Source: a virus
Reading direction: 5' to 3' (one strand)
Virus record (IMG/VR): IMGVR_UViG_3300008012_000084
Location: 1 to 33,473 of that record
DNA: 33,473 nucleotides
Below, one piece after another: positions 1 through 8,010 of this stretch (positions are counted from its first letter, which is position 1; every line of letters starts with the position of its first letter). The translations under genes were made by a program, and so were the position numbers. The notes under the pieces were generated by a model, which was given only the letters and a program-made list of their open reading frames with translations, did no database searches and had not been told where the DNA came from.

Positions 1-112
1 CTTTGGTTTTATCGCTTTCCTCCCAAAAGTGAAAGCACTTATTACACTCTTTGTAGTCGGTGTGTATAGCTACACGAACATCTTCACTTTTGCATTCTGG
101 ACAATTACTCAT
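1..112 (-). CDS. Small zinc-ribbon-like protein (3' end outside window)
   Basis: Reading leftward from an ATG at 110-112 gives a protein beginning MSNCPECKSEDVRVAI, followed about 20 residues later by CNKC. Two CxxC pairs are the layout of a small zinc ribbon; that it binds zinc is inferred from family pattern. The frame is open to the window edge (37 codons seen). The visible end reads DKTK, matching the K/N-T-K-E-R/I-stop ending of neighbouring genes that overlap the next ATG, so it probably stops just outside the window. The start is preceded by the CCAAAGAGAG cassette shared with its neighbours. Function unknown. Confidence 0.6.
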   Translation of the reverse strand, partial: MSNCPECKSEDVRVAIHTDYKECNKCFHFWEESDKTK

Positions 113-130
113 CTCTCTTTGGTTTTAATT

Positions 131-313
131 TTATTTAGACTCTATCCATCTTCTAAAGGCAATAGCTACATCTCCATCGTGCCAATTTTTTTTGTCAGCA
201 GTTTCTTCTACATCGTTAACAACAAACTCTAATATTTCATCAAAGTTGCTTGGAATGTCTATATTGATTCTATCAAATATATCAATTATCATTTCTGTTA
301 TTTCTTGTCTCAT
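131..313 (-). CDS. Hypothetical protein, 60 aa
   Basis: Small acidic protein (MRQEITEMIIDIFDRINIDI...) with no recognised domain; the first half could form an amphipathic helix. The ATG at 311-313 overlaps the TGA of the upstream gene as ATGA, so translation is probably coupled. A CCAAAGAGAT variant of the local start cassette precedes the ATG. It is followed after 18 bases by the zinc-ribbon-like gene. It belongs to a run of small leftward genes likely to be early, host-directed functions (inference from position and size only). Confidence 0.6.
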   Translation of the reverse strand: MRQEITEMIIDIFDRINIDIPSNFDEILEFVVNDVEETADKKNWHDGDVAIAFRRWIESK

Positions 314-552
314 ATCTCTTTGGTTTTAAAGGTTTCGTTGTAGTATTGTTCTGCAAATTCTCTTAAATGCACATCTTCAAGTCTCGTGTCCTTGTCATCA
401 GAAACATTCATAAAAGACCGCACTATCACCTCTTTCTCTTTCTCAAGCATTCGTGTTGCTTCTTCCATAAAGTAATCATACAACTCATCAGCATCTAATC
501 CTTGAGCCATCCAACCTACTGAATCTATCAGTTTTTGTACTGGTGTTTTCAT
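310..552 (-). CDS. Hypothetical protein, 80 aa
   Basis: Mostly helical-looking protein rich in Glu and Asp (MKTPVQKLIDSVGWMAQGLD...), not recognised. Its last residues KTKEI-stop are encoded by the same AAACCAAAGAGATATGA string that supplies the start signal of the next gene, so the 3' end doubles as the neighbour's leader. Its own ATG (550-552) overlaps the upstream TGA as ATGA and is preceded by ACACCAAAGAGAG. Real gene status rests on these overlaps and the conserved start cassette. Confidence 0.62.
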   Translation of the reverse strand: MKTPVQKLIDSVGWMAQGLDADELYDYFMEEATRMLEKEKEVIVRSFMNVSDDKDTRLEDVHLREFAEQYYNETFKTKEI

Positions 553-752
553 CTCTCTTTGGTGTTAAGGTCTTGGTTTATCTCTATAAGACTTAGTGTG
601 TACTTCTTTCCATCAGCCGTTGTAATAACTTCATTATTATTACTTACATCTTTAACGGCTTTGTACACATCAGCAATAGGTATATTAAGTGACCTTGCTA
701 TCGCTCTACGCAGAAGGTAGTTAGCCATTGAATTTAATCTGTATGCATTCAT
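549..752 (-). CDS. Hypothetical protein, 67 aa
   Basis: MNAYRLNSMANYLLRRAIAR... is a small protein with a basic N-terminal helix followed by a region (NNNEVITTADGKKYTLSLIE) that looks like a short beta hairpin. No family recognised. It ends NTKER-stop, encoded by the start cassette of the following gene (ATGA overlap at 549-552). Upstream, the cassette lies in true intergenic sequence (753-768), showing that the motif is kept whether or not it is coding. Confidence 0.6.
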   Translation of the reverse strand: MNAYRLNSMANYLLRRAIARSLNIPIADVYKAVKDVSNNNEVITTADGKKYTLSLIEINQDLNTKER

Positions 753-768
753 CTCTCTTTGGTTTTAA

Positions 769-960
769 TTAAACGAACCACTTTTCGTCTATTGTTACAC
801 GTTTTCCACCCTTACCAACCCATGTTGATAAAGTCTCTACATACCATGCAGTAAATCCTGATTTTTTTATAAGCTGTACAGTCATTGCTGCAAGCTCATG
901 TGGAGCCTCGTAATCGTCTTGTATTTCGACTACGTCTCCTGCTTCATAAATAATTTTCAC
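769..960 (-). CDS. Hypothetical protein, 63 aa, GTG start
   Basis: Starts with GTG at 958-960 (protein KIIYEAGDVVEIQDDYEAP... after the initiator) and ends KWFV. No in-frame ATG lies near the beginning, so GTG is the likely start; a diverged cassette (ACACCAAATAGAA) precedes it. The N-terminal GDVVEI pattern is typical of small beta-rich domains, but no family can be named. It sits in the same leftward run as the other small genes. Confidence 0.5.
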   Translation of the reverse strand: MKIIYEAGDVVEIQDDYEAPHELAAMTVQLIKKSGFTAWYVETLSTWVGKGGKRVTIDEKWFV

Positions 961-1026
961 TTCTATTTGGTGTTAAAATTTCTTATAATTTGATAGACAA
1001 ACGACTTTGACTATCATTCTTTGATG

Positions 1027-1254
1027 TTAATCTTTAGAGTAATACTCTTTTAAATCTATGAAATGTTTAATAGCCTGGTCTTCGATACCAGTTAATGCGA
1101 ACGCATCTAAACAATCTATTACAGGAAGTACATCTATTCCTTCATACTGTATAGAGTCTAATAAAATAGTTACTTTATTGTCTTCTAAAAATCCTCTGTA
1201 CTCTACATCTATCGAGAGAGTCTCACATAATTCGTATGTAAAGGAGTGTACCAT
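1027..1254 (-). CDS. Hypothetical protein, 75 aa (start set downstream of terminator)
   Basis: The frame can be extended to 1302, but that extension runs through the terminator hairpin at 1266-1293. The ATG at 1252-1254 (MVHSFTYELCETLSIDVEYRG...) is therefore preferred, giving 75 aa. The protein has alternating hydrophobic segments (VTILLDSIQYEGIDVLPVID) and ends KEYYSKD. No family recognised. It is the first gene after the terminator, so it needs either its own promoter near the hairpin or readthrough. Confidence 0.55.
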   Translation of the reverse strand: MVHSFTYELCETLSIDVEYRGFLEDNKVTILLDSIQYEGIDVLPVIDCLDAFALTGIEDQAIKHFIDLKEYYSKD

Positions 1255-1265
1255 ACTGCAATATA

Positions 1266-1293
1266 ATAAAAAAGGGAGCATTGCGCTCCCTTT
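1266..1293 (-). terminator. Intrinsic terminator after the UDG gene
   Basis: A perfect 9-bp stem (AAAGGGAGC / GCTCCCTTT) with a 5-base loop begins three bases past the stop codon at 1296. In the leftward transcript it is followed by an uninterrupted T run (TTTTTTATTATAT). Stem plus U-tract directly after a stop is the standard Rho-independent form. It marks the end of the leftward replication block. Confidence 0.85.
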
Positions 1294-1295
1294 CT

Positions 1296-2414
1296 TTACC
1301 ATACTATTGGATTTTGATTCGTGGATTCTAAGAACTCGTTACATTTAGTAAAGTGTTTACATCCAAAGAAACCTTTATGGGCTGAAAAAGGTGATGGATG
1401 CGCGGCTTTTAAAACTAAATGTTTGTCGTGATCAATTATCCCCTCAAACTCTTGCGCATGTTTACCCCACAACATAAACACTAAAGGTCTATGAGTGTTG
1501 TTCGGTCTAGATAATAAATAATGTAAAGTAGCTTTAGTAAACTGTTGCCATCCTAATTTAGAATGCGAAGCTGCAAAGCCTTTCTCTACAGTAAGAACTG
1601 TATTAATTAGAAATACGCCTTGCTTAGCCCAGTGTTCTAAGTTTCTTTCAGGATTTAAATGGAAGCCATTAGCAAAATCTTGTTCTACTTCTTTAAGTAT
1701 ATTCTTTAAAGACGGAGGTGTTTTACTTTGATCTGACTTTATAGAAAAAGCTAGACCGTGTGCACTCCCATCGTGATAAGGATCTTGACCAATGATAACA
1801 ACTCGAACATCATTATAAGGTGTAAACTTATACGCGTTAAAGATCTCATCATTCTCAGGATATACTATAGTACGTTTACGTAAGTTCAATACTTTTTTTC
1901 CAAGCTCTTGCATGTAAGCATTTTTAAACTCAGACTGTAGTACTGTATACCACTCGTATCCTAGTAAATCCATTCTTTTTTGGTCCATCTTATCTTTACA
2001 TTCTACATCCCAGTCTTTGCAACGTAAGAATATCTTTTGCATATATCCTTTGTTGTTACTCTTGTAGTTCATGTAAAAAGAATTACGTTCAATGTTGTAG
2101 GCAGTAGTAGTGTAGACTGCAAAGTCTGTTTCATATACTACTTTATCTACATAAGAAACTAACGCTTTAAGAATAGTCCAACTAAATGTATTGCGGTGCT
2201 TATTTATTTCTTTCTCTTTCTTATAGAGAATCATTTCATTTTCCACCGTACGTATAGTTCCAACTAGTCTTGATCTATCGTTATCTTCTGGTTCAATCAT
2301 AAAGACATTGAGATCTTCTCCTGTCTTTTTGCCGTAGATTTTACACCCGTATGGGTCGCTATTAATTTCTACTAAATCTTCTGATAGCTGTTCTAATTTT
2401 TCTTTAGCCGTCAT
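1296..2414 (-). CDS. ung: Uracil-DNA glycosylase with extra N-terminal domain
   Basis: Residues about 150-372 are a complete family 1 UDG, which removes uracil from DNA. Seen: the water-activating motif GQDPYH (209-214), INTVLTVE, and the HPSPFSAHKGFFGC loop (339-352) with the catalytic His region. Both signature motifs are intact. The first ~150 residues (MTAKEKLEQLSEDLVEINSD...) are not part of a normal ~225-aa UDG and are not recognised. The start at 2412-2414 is chosen because it overlaps the previous gene by only 11 bases; a longer frame to 2507 would overlap it by 104. Likely role: keeping phage DNA free of uracil or assisting replication. The UDG call is firm; the fused domain's role is unknown. 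Confidence 0.93.
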   Translation of the reverse strand: MTAKEKLEQLSEDLVEINSDPYGCKIYGKKTGEDLNVFMIEPEDNDRSRLVGTIRTVENEMILYKKEKEINKHRNTFSWTILKALVSYVDKVVYETDFAVYTTTAYNIERNSFYMNYKSNNKGYMQKIFLRCKDWDVECKDKMDQKRMDLLGYEWYTVLQSEFKNAYMQELGKKVLNLRKRTIVYPENDEIFNAYKFTPYNDVRVVIIGQDPYHDGSAHGLAFSIKSDQSKTPPSLKNILKEVEQDFANGFHLNPERNLEHWAKQGVFLINTVLTVEKGFAASHSKLGWQQFTKATLHYLLSRPNNTHRPLVFMLWGKHAQEFEGIIDHDKHLVLKAAHPSPFSAHKGFFGCKHFTKCNEFLESTNQNPIVW

Positions 2415-2607
2415 AATACTTCTTAAGTATGTGTTGTTTAAACTCTTCTTCTGTTCCTTCCCAATAAGGGCGGGAGTAGAGTGTGCCTTTAATTTTACAA
2501 GACACACCCTTTCCCTGGGCTAGAATTTTATTATACCTTCTAGTAGCATTCTTTGCTACTACCTTTGCTTTTTCGATTGATTCTAATCGATCTTTTCTAC
2601 TGATCAT
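2404..2607 (-). CDS. Hypothetical basic protein, 67 aa
   Basis: Lys/Arg-rich small protein (MISRKDRLESIEKAKVVAKN...) ending EEFKQHILKKYYDG. An N-terminal basic helix is followed by a short segment KGVSCKIKGTLYSRPYW that looks beta-like. No known family identified. It overlaps the nuclease gene upstream by 11 bases and the UDG gene downstream by 11 bases, so all three are likely translated from one message. Its position suggests a nucleic-acid role, but this is inference. Confidence 0.6.
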   Translation of the reverse strand: MISRKDRLESIEKAKVVAKNATRRYNKILAQGKGVSCKIKGTLYSRPYWEGTEEEFKQHILKKYYDG

Positions 2608-3577
2608 CGGTCAATGTTAAAGTAAATTGTGTAGGATCTTCAATGTCTTCCATATCATCTACCCAATTAGCAGACGAGGTATGGAAATCAATACGTTTAA
2701 TTAAACTATCTATCTCTTCATTACCCTTAGTAATGTAGTTGTCCGACGGATTTATCTTAAATACTCTACAAAGATGAGGTTCCACAGTCATCACAGCTAC
2801 AATGTAACAAGCTTCACATTTGTAATCAGGACCTAATAGAGATTGAATAGCACGAATATAAAATGCTAGTTGTCTATAGGTTCTGTAATATTCAAATGCA
2901 GAGCTGTACTTTGAGATGTGTTTAGATGTAGTCTTAAGATCTACAAGCGTAAATGTTTTAGTTTCACGGTTAACACCGAATCGATCTATCTTACTACGAC
3001 ACTTAACGGTACGGTCAGTACCCGGTACAGGCATATCAAAGTAGATTTCTTTCTCTGCTACCCACTCATAATGCTCATTGCTTGCAGAATCTAAATAAAT
3101 TCTAGCAACTGTATTGCGATTAAGAGATACAGTACACTGGTATAAAGTATTAAGAGTACTGTGATCTACGAGTTGCTTACCATCATTATCAAGTATAGCT
3201 TGGTAGTACTCTTCACCACTTGTAATAACTTTCGATACGACTGTATCATCCTTCCACTTTCCGCCATACTCTGCATTACCTGCTGCAGTTAGTATCTCTT
3301 CTCTGAGGTAGGATAGATCTTCTCCATTACTGTTAACAATTACTTCATCGATTATAGTACGAATTGTATCGGAAGGCATATCAATAGACAACGCATTGAA
3401 CTGTTCTGGTTCAAGTTTGTATTGATGAATCAAAGTACCAAGCTCGAGAGCTTTACTTTTAATATCTTCTAGGTCACCATTGAGGTACTTGTAGTATTTT
3501 TGTGCCGATCCTTCTTGCTCGGGATTGATTAGAGACAATGCACTATTGCTAATGTCTTTGCTTTGGTAATACTCCAT
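2597..3577 (-). CDS. PD-(D/E)XK exonuclease-like protein
   Basis: 326 aa. Seen in order: SNSALSLI (10-17), ALELGTLIH with H51, WVAEKEIYF (172-180), SKIDRF with D198, DLKTTSK (D213, K215), and YRQLAFYIRA (234-243). This order (GTLIH, E, D, DLKTT, QLAFY) is that of phage PD-(D/E)XK nucleases of the RecE/exonuclease VIII-like DUF3799 group, related to RecB and Cas4 nuclease domains. The catalytic residues appear intact. Likely role: 5'-3' resection of DNA ends for recombination, working with the Sak4-like ATPase and SSB-like protein in the same transcription block. No Cys cluster like that of Cas4 is obvious. Confidence 0.8.
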   Translation of the reverse strand: MEYYQSKDISNSALSLINPEQEGSAQKYYKYLNGDLEDIKSKALELGTLIHQYKLEPEQFNALSIDMPSDTIRTIIDEVIVNSNGEDLSYLREEILTAAGNAEYGGKWKDDTVVSKVITSGEEYYQAILDNDGKQLVDHSTLNTLYQCTVSLNRNTVARIYLDSASNEHYEWVAEKEIYFDMPVPGTDRTVKCRSKIDRFGVNRETKTFTLVDLKTTSKHISKYSSAFEYYRTYRQLAFYIRAIQSLLGPDYKCEACYIVAVMTVEPHLCRVFKINPSDNYITKGNEEIDSLIKRIDFHTSSANWVDDMEDIEDPTQFTLTLTDDQ

Positions 3578-3701
3578 CTGCTTTTTCTTTTATTTTCTTT
3601 TTGCTGTTCGAATTGAATTTAAGATTCTGGTCATTTGGGATTTCATTTTTAATGATCTCGTCACGCCAATCATCCCAATAGATAAAGGTAGGTTTATTCA
3701 T
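3549..3701 (-). CDS. Hypothetical small protein, 50 aa
   Basis: Read from codons: ATG at 3699-3701 (MNKPTFIYWDDWRDEIIKNE...) to TAG at 3549-3551. The C-terminal half is Lys-rich (SKKKIKEKADGVLPKQRH). It fills an otherwise empty gap between two genes and overlaps the start of the nuclease gene by 29 bases, compatible with translational coupling. No family recognised. Confidence is moderate because it is short and has no homology signal I can recognise. Confidence 0.5.
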   Translation of the reverse strand: MNKPTFIYWDDWRDEIIKNEIPNDQNLKFNSNSKKKIKEKADGVLPKQRH

Positions 3702-3713
3702 AGTGACAATATA

Positions 3714-3941
3714 CTATACAACATAGCTAACGTCCAAAGAAATTTCTACTTCTTGTCTATCTAAAAGTTCAATATCTAGTTTCTTTATTTCTTGGACTAC
3801 ACGAGTTTTCACTTTCATAAGTGCTCTATCTATTGAATCGCTTTTGTGCGTAGATACAGTTATGTTTCCTTTGTAATCCCCTATATACTCAGGGTTCTCT
3901 ATCTTGTAGTTAAAGACCCAGAGTTTTACTACTCTTGCCAT
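3714..3941 (-). CDS. Hypothetical protein, 75 aa
   Basis: MARVVKLWVFNYKIENPEYI... appears to be a small alpha/beta protein: a strand-rich first half, a helix around SIDRALMKVKTRVVQEIKKL and a final strand EVEISLDVSYVV. Not recognised. It follows the rIIB-like gene after a hairpin at 3955-3980, so it may be expressed at a different level from the rII pair. Confidence 0.55.
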   Translation of the reverse strand: MARVVKLWVFNYKIENPEYIGDYKGNITVSTHKSDSIDRALMKVKTRVVQEIKKLDIELLDRQEVEISLDVSYVV

Positions 3942-3954
3942 AGTTTAAAAGTTA

Positions 3955-3980
3955 TATAAGGGGACCGAAGCCCCCTTATA
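3955..3980 (-). terminator. Intergenic GC-rich hairpin after rIIB-like gene
   Basis: Nine perfect base pairs, TATAAGGGG (3955-3963) with CCCCTTATA (3972-3980), loop of 8. It lies between the rIIB-like stop (3994) and the next start (3941). Only a weak T run (CTTTTAAAC) follows in the leftward transcript, so it may be an attenuator or RNA-stabilising hairpin rather than a full terminator. Confidence 0.5.
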
Positions 3981-3993
3981 ATCCAACCAACAA

Positions 3994-5331
3994 TTAACCA
4001 ACTATAACAAGTCGATCTTTAATTAAACTTTTACGTTCGATGAGTTCATCTTGCGTAATATCCATATCCGAAATGTTATCTAACCCTTCGTACTCTTTTA
4101 AAAGAGTATTAAGTGTAGACTCTTCGATAGAAGAATAATCTTCTTCAAAGTAACGGGTGTCAACTTCACGAATGCTATCATCATCATTTAGTTTACAGAT
4201 AGCATACGGCAAGTATTCACAGGTACGCATCTTCTCGAAGTCGTAATCGTCTGGCACGGCTACAACATTCATAGGAGATACAAGACAAGCTAGAATATAG
4301 TTTGAATTAGAACGCCCGCCGAATCCTGCGACATATCCAGGAGCACCTACATGCAAACCTGAAGAACAAGTACGACTAGGATCGTTATCACATTCTTCTC
4401 GAGGCATTGATACTGCATCACCTAACATAATAGTAGATTTACGAGTATGCCAGTCTGTAAAGGTAGGCGTATTGTAATCCATACCAGCTACAATAGAAGT
4501 GTATAAGCTAGACAAAGATCCTTTATACACAATGTCTACATTTTTAGTATTTCTGTAGTAAGCATCTTCTTCTTCCACATAAGTCCATTGATTTCTAGGA
4601 TCTTTTTCAGGAGTAGGATAGAATGTCTGCGTTGCTTGTATAACTTCCATCATCGGTACACGTACTAGCTCTTTATCAGCACCTTCTTCAACTGCGGTAA
4701 TGAAATCATTTACTGAAGTGTACTCACCATCTTCTCCTATCTCAACAAAAATAGTCTCATCGTCAACAGTAAATACTGAGATGTTATTTACATTTTGACC
4801 CGAAGCTTTCTTGTAGATGTACTCACTTGCTACAGCAAGAGCTAAGTCTTTGTCAGACTCACCCTTCCATGCTACAGATTTGTAGGCAATAAAATAACCT
4901 TTGTCTGTAATAGGGAACGAGAAACGCTCTGCAAATTGGAATAAGCTTTGACGCACATGCTTGTCTGGATTTAGCATAAGCAACTTCCAGAAGTTAATTA
5001 AAGGTTCAGTAGATAAATCAAGATCTACATACTCTTTAATCTTACGCATCAATCCTGAAGGGATTGGTTCAGAGTAATTTCCGAGATAGAAATTACCGTC
5101 ATTGTCACGAGTAAGACCCGCAACATCTTTCATTCGGTAATTAGGATCTGTCATCTCCACAAGCTTTTCGTAAGCTTCTGGATCATCTGCTAATGCTTGG
5201 CTACGCAACAGCGCAACCTCAGCAAATAGTTCTTTTGATTCTTCTTCGTCGGTACAAACGAATTGTTTGGTAGTACCGTCGATGTTTAGCGTAACATTTA
5301 GTCCGCTACGTAAGGCAAAAATTCTAGCCAT
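3994..5331 (-). CDS. rIIB-like protein
   Basis: 445 aa. The central region resembles phage rIIB proteins: a block LINFWKLLMLNPDKHVRQSL, then FPITDKGYFIAYKSV, and a later block TCSSGLHVGAPGYV followed by a strand leading to MNVVAVPDDYDFEKMRTCEY. The order 'F-I-T-D-G-F-AYK-V', 'CS-GLHV', 'VVAVP-D-KMR-CEY' is the family pattern. T4 rIIB is about 312 aa, so this is a longer relative with an acidic C-terminal extension. It overlaps the rIIA-like gene by 8 bases, the pairing expected for rII genes. In T4, rIIA/B counter exclusion by the lambda Rex system; the biochemical role is unsettled. Function here is inferred from family. Confidence 0.8.
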   Translation of the reverse strand: MARIFALRSGLNVTLNIDGTTKQFVCTDEEESKELFAEVALLRSQALADDPEAYEKLVEMTDPNYRMKDVAGLTRDNDGNFYLGNYSEPIPSGLMRKIKEYVDLDLSTEPLINFWKLLMLNPDKHVRQSLFQFAERFSFPITDKGYFIAYKSVAWKGESDKDLALAVASEYIYKKASGQNVNNISVFTVDDETIFVEIGEDGEYTSVNDFITAVEEGADKELVRVPMMEVIQATQTFYPTPEKDPRNQWTYVEEEDAYYRNTKNVDIVYKGSLSSLYTSIVAGMDYNTPTFTDWHTRKSTIMLGDAVSMPREECDNDPSRTCSSGLHVGAPGYVAGFGGRSNSNYILACLVSPMNVVAVPDDYDFEKMRTCEYLPYAICKLNDDDSIREVDTRYFEEDYSSIEESTLNTLLKEYEGLDNISDMDITQDELIERKSLIKDRLVIVG

Positions 5332-7549
5332 AACACTTGATTTTAAAATTAAAGTTAATTAAGTTAATGTAATGTTCAATTGCAGCTGTGTGTTCCTTGT
5401 CAATAGTTGAATAACTAGTAACAAAGGCACACATAGGATGCGCTTCTTTCCAAGCAATAAGATAGTTTTGTAATTCAGATAAACTAACTTGACTTTTCTC
5501 ATACTTGTCTATAGATTTAGAGAATGTAATATACTCATTATCAGGATTATAAACAAATTTAAATGCTGTACAAAAGTCTGCAACTAATTGACCAGGAAGA
5601 CCTAATTTTTTATCTGACAGAGCTTTGAACCTATGATCTACAGCATATAAAGCTACAGGTATATCCATAATATTACTGTAACTATGAATACGAGAAACCT
5701 TACTATAGAATTTAGATACAAACTGATCAACATCTACAGCATTATTATGTCCTTTAAAGAACTTCTTACGCTGGTTAGAAATCATAATAAATGTATAGTC
5801 TTTTACATAGTTCTCATAATAGCCTTTAATTAAGTATCTATTATTAGTTCCGAAAAAGAAAAGACCAAAAGCATTTATAAGTTTCTCTCTCTGCTTACTA
5901 TCACCATATATAACCATCTTATTCTTCTTGAGAATGTCAACAACTTTATGCTGACTTTGCTTGAATGCAATACCAAAATCAGAATCTGCAAACATAGTTT
6001 TGTAAGGAATAACTTCAGCGCTTCGTTTAATCTTATTACCTTTCTTACGACTCTCTTTGTATTCTTTTATAAAGTCTTCTGGAATCTCTAGATCATCGTA
6101 GCTCTCAGTATGTTTTACTACTTCCTTAATCATGTGCTTGAAGTACTCATCTGCTTGAACATAGTCAGGTTTTGTAACACTAAAGAACTCAGCAAGTTCT
6201 TTTTCGTAACCTTCACTAAGTTTAACAGCTACAAATCTTCCGTAAGTATCTTGTATGTATGCATCTTTCATACTATTCATACGATCTCTCACTCTGAATA
6301 TCTTAGTATTATGCATGTACTTACTCATTTGTCTTTCCTCATATCTACTATTAGTCTTGTGACCAAACAATAACTTACATAAAGTTTGAGTCTTTAAGAA
6401 TCTTCCAGCAGATTTATCAGTAAATCCTATAGACTTGTGTACTCTTATAAAGAAGAAAGGAGCTTTTGGAATAGATCTTTTTAGATGTTCTAGAGGACCA
6501 TACACAGTTTTTACCTGCTTAAAGAAATAAGTAGAGTATAGAACACACTCGTCTGTTACACGTAGCTTACTACTACGTTCTCTAGTAAGATCATAATAAG
6601 TAGCAAGATCAGAAGTTACATTATTCTTCATCATCATATCTGCTGCTTCTTCTTTAAATGCATCTATCTTTTCCTTAATAGCCTTACGAGTTTTATTGTT
6701 GTACTCGATTGACTCTCGGTTCATAGTTACACTAATCTCACCTACATCAAAATACAAAGCAAAGTTACCAGACTGTTGAGAGTAAAGCACATCTTCAAAA
6801 CCTGCAGCACTCCAATCAAAAGGATACCCTACTTTACCTATACAAATTTCTACATTATTGTTACGAGTTTCATTCGTAGTATAGATCCAATGCTTACCTC
6901 TAAAGATTTTGTAGTCGTTATTAAAATCTTCACCTGGTATTTTATAACAGATGTTATCAAAATACTGAAGCTGAGCTTTAACAGCGTTTACAAAATAGTT
7001 GTAATCTTGCTGATTTGCAATAGGAATAATTACTTGCGTACCGTTTATTTTATCAGTTGATGTTTGATCTATCAAACTGATTACCGGTACCTGCTCGCCT
7101 TTATGAATAACATAGTTGTACTCAATCCCGTCAACGCGGGTTACAACATTAAAGCTATCTGCATAGGCAAGAGGAGACTTAGCACCAATACCAAAGCCAC
7201 CAATCTGATCATTAGTGTTGCGCTTGGTAGATGCAAAGTATTTAGAATAAATATTCTTAATGCGTTCAGGAGATAAACCTGGACCAAAGTCTTGGAAGAT
7301 AATTTTACCTTCATCAAATCCAGGCTCAATCATTCTTAACTCTACATCAAGCTGCTGGTTTACTTCTTCATGCGCGTCAAAGCAATTAGAAGTAACTTCT
7401 CGCACAATACTACCAAATTTATCGGAGTACAATGCGTCTGAGAAACCTTTGAACAATACGCCAAGGGACTCAGTGTCGATTGAGAACTCAGTGTCTACTG
7501 ATTGACCAATAGTTTCTACTTCGTTCTGAGAAAACTGATTTAGTTTCAT
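5324..7549 (-). CDS. rIIA-like GHKL ATPase protein
   Basis: 741 aa, close to T4 rIIA (about 725). The N-terminus carries the GHKL ATP-binding motifs in order: VREVTSNCFDAH (49-60, N-box), FQDFGPGLS (85-93), then GGFGIGAKSPLAYA (117-130). The middle has ITVTMNRESIEY-type strands (VGEISVTMNRESIEYNN), as in the GHKL transducer region. The C-terminal half is Lys/Phe/Tyr-rich and not further assigned. Directly followed by the rIIB-like gene (8-base overlap). Probable host-takeover or anti-exclusion function by analogy with T4. Confidence 0.85.
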   Translation of the reverse strand: MKLNQFSQNEVETIGQSVDTEFSIDTESLGVLFKGFSDALYSDKFGSIVREVTSNCFDAHEEVNQQLDVELRMIEPGFDEGKIIFQDFGPGLSPERIKNIYSKYFASTKRNTNDQIGGFGIGAKSPLAYADSFNVVTRVDGIEYNYVIHKGEQVPVISLIDQTSTDKINGTQVIIPIANQQDYNYFVNAVKAQLQYFDNICYKIPGEDFNNDYKIFRGKHWIYTTNETRNNNVEICIGKVGYPFDWSAAGFEDVLYSQQSGNFALYFDVGEISVTMNRESIEYNNKTRKAIKEKIDAFKEEAADMMMKNNVTSDLATYYDLTRERSSKLRVTDECVLYSTYFFKQVKTVYGPLEHLKRSIPKAPFFFIRVHKSIGFTDKSAGRFLKTQTLCKLLFGHKTNSRYEERQMSKYMHNTKIFRVRDRMNSMKDAYIQDTYGRFVAVKLSEGYEKELAEFFSVTKPDYVQADEYFKHMIKEVVKHTESYDDLEIPEDFIKEYKESRKKGNKIKRSAEVIPYKTMFADSDFGIAFKQSQHKVVDILKKNKMVIYGDSKQREKLINAFGLFFFGTNNRYLIKGYYENYVKDYTFIMISNQRKKFFKGHNNAVDVDQFVSKFYSKVSRIHSYSNIMDIPVALYAVDHRFKALSDKKLGLPGQLVADFCTAFKFVYNPDNEYITFSKSIDKYEKSQVSLSELQNYLIAWKEAHPMCAFVTSYSTIDKEHTAAIEHYINLINFNFKIKCYG

Positions 7550-8010
7550 TACTTATTATAATTTAATTGTGGTTCTGCACTAGGTATCTCGAGATCTAAA
7601 TGGGTTGAACACCAGACTATTATGTTCTCGATATACTTAGCAAATTCATCGGTAGATAAAGACGTAGTGGATGCTGAGGTAGTACCTAGCACTTCGCCTG
7701 TATCGGGGTTGACAATCTCTTTACGATTGAAATTTTCTTTCAAGTAAATATGGACGTCTTCACGAGTAAGTGTAGCAGGAAGCTCATTATCTCGTAGATC
7801 TTCTCGGACATAACCGAGTTCGTTTAAACGTTCGCGCACAAGATAAACTACCACTCCCCAATAGTATCGGTTCTGTGGATTGCTTCTCTTGCTAAGCTTA
7901 GTTACAACTATTTGTACGTCTTTGCCCTCGTACTTAGGGACTTCGTCTTGGAAATAAACGACATCTATCGGAACTATTTTACCATTCCGAATGGTTGCTG
8001 TGAAGTTCAT
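7549..8010 (-). CDS. NinB-like recombination protein
   Basis: 153 aa. The stretch KRSNPQNRYYWGVVVYLV (41-58) and the C-terminal pattern TTSLSTDEFAKYIENIIVWC (115-134) match the phage NinB/Orf-type recombination mediator layout: a conserved QN(R/K) block, a central LR/F segment and 'TT-L---EF--Y---I' near the end. NinB (lambda Orf) helps load recombinase on single-stranded DNA and acts in phage RecBCD-independent recombination. It overlaps the RusA-like gene by 32 bases, and its stop overlaps the rIIA start (TAATG), supporting a single message. Confidence 0.7.
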   Translation of the reverse strand: MNFTATIRNGKIVPIDVVYFQDEVPKYEGKDVQIVVTKLSKRSNPQNRYYWGVVVYLVRERLNELGYVREDLRDNELPATLTREDVHIYLKENFNRKEIVNPDTGEVLGTTSASTTSLSTDEFAKYIENIIVWCSTHLDLEIPSAEPQLNYNK

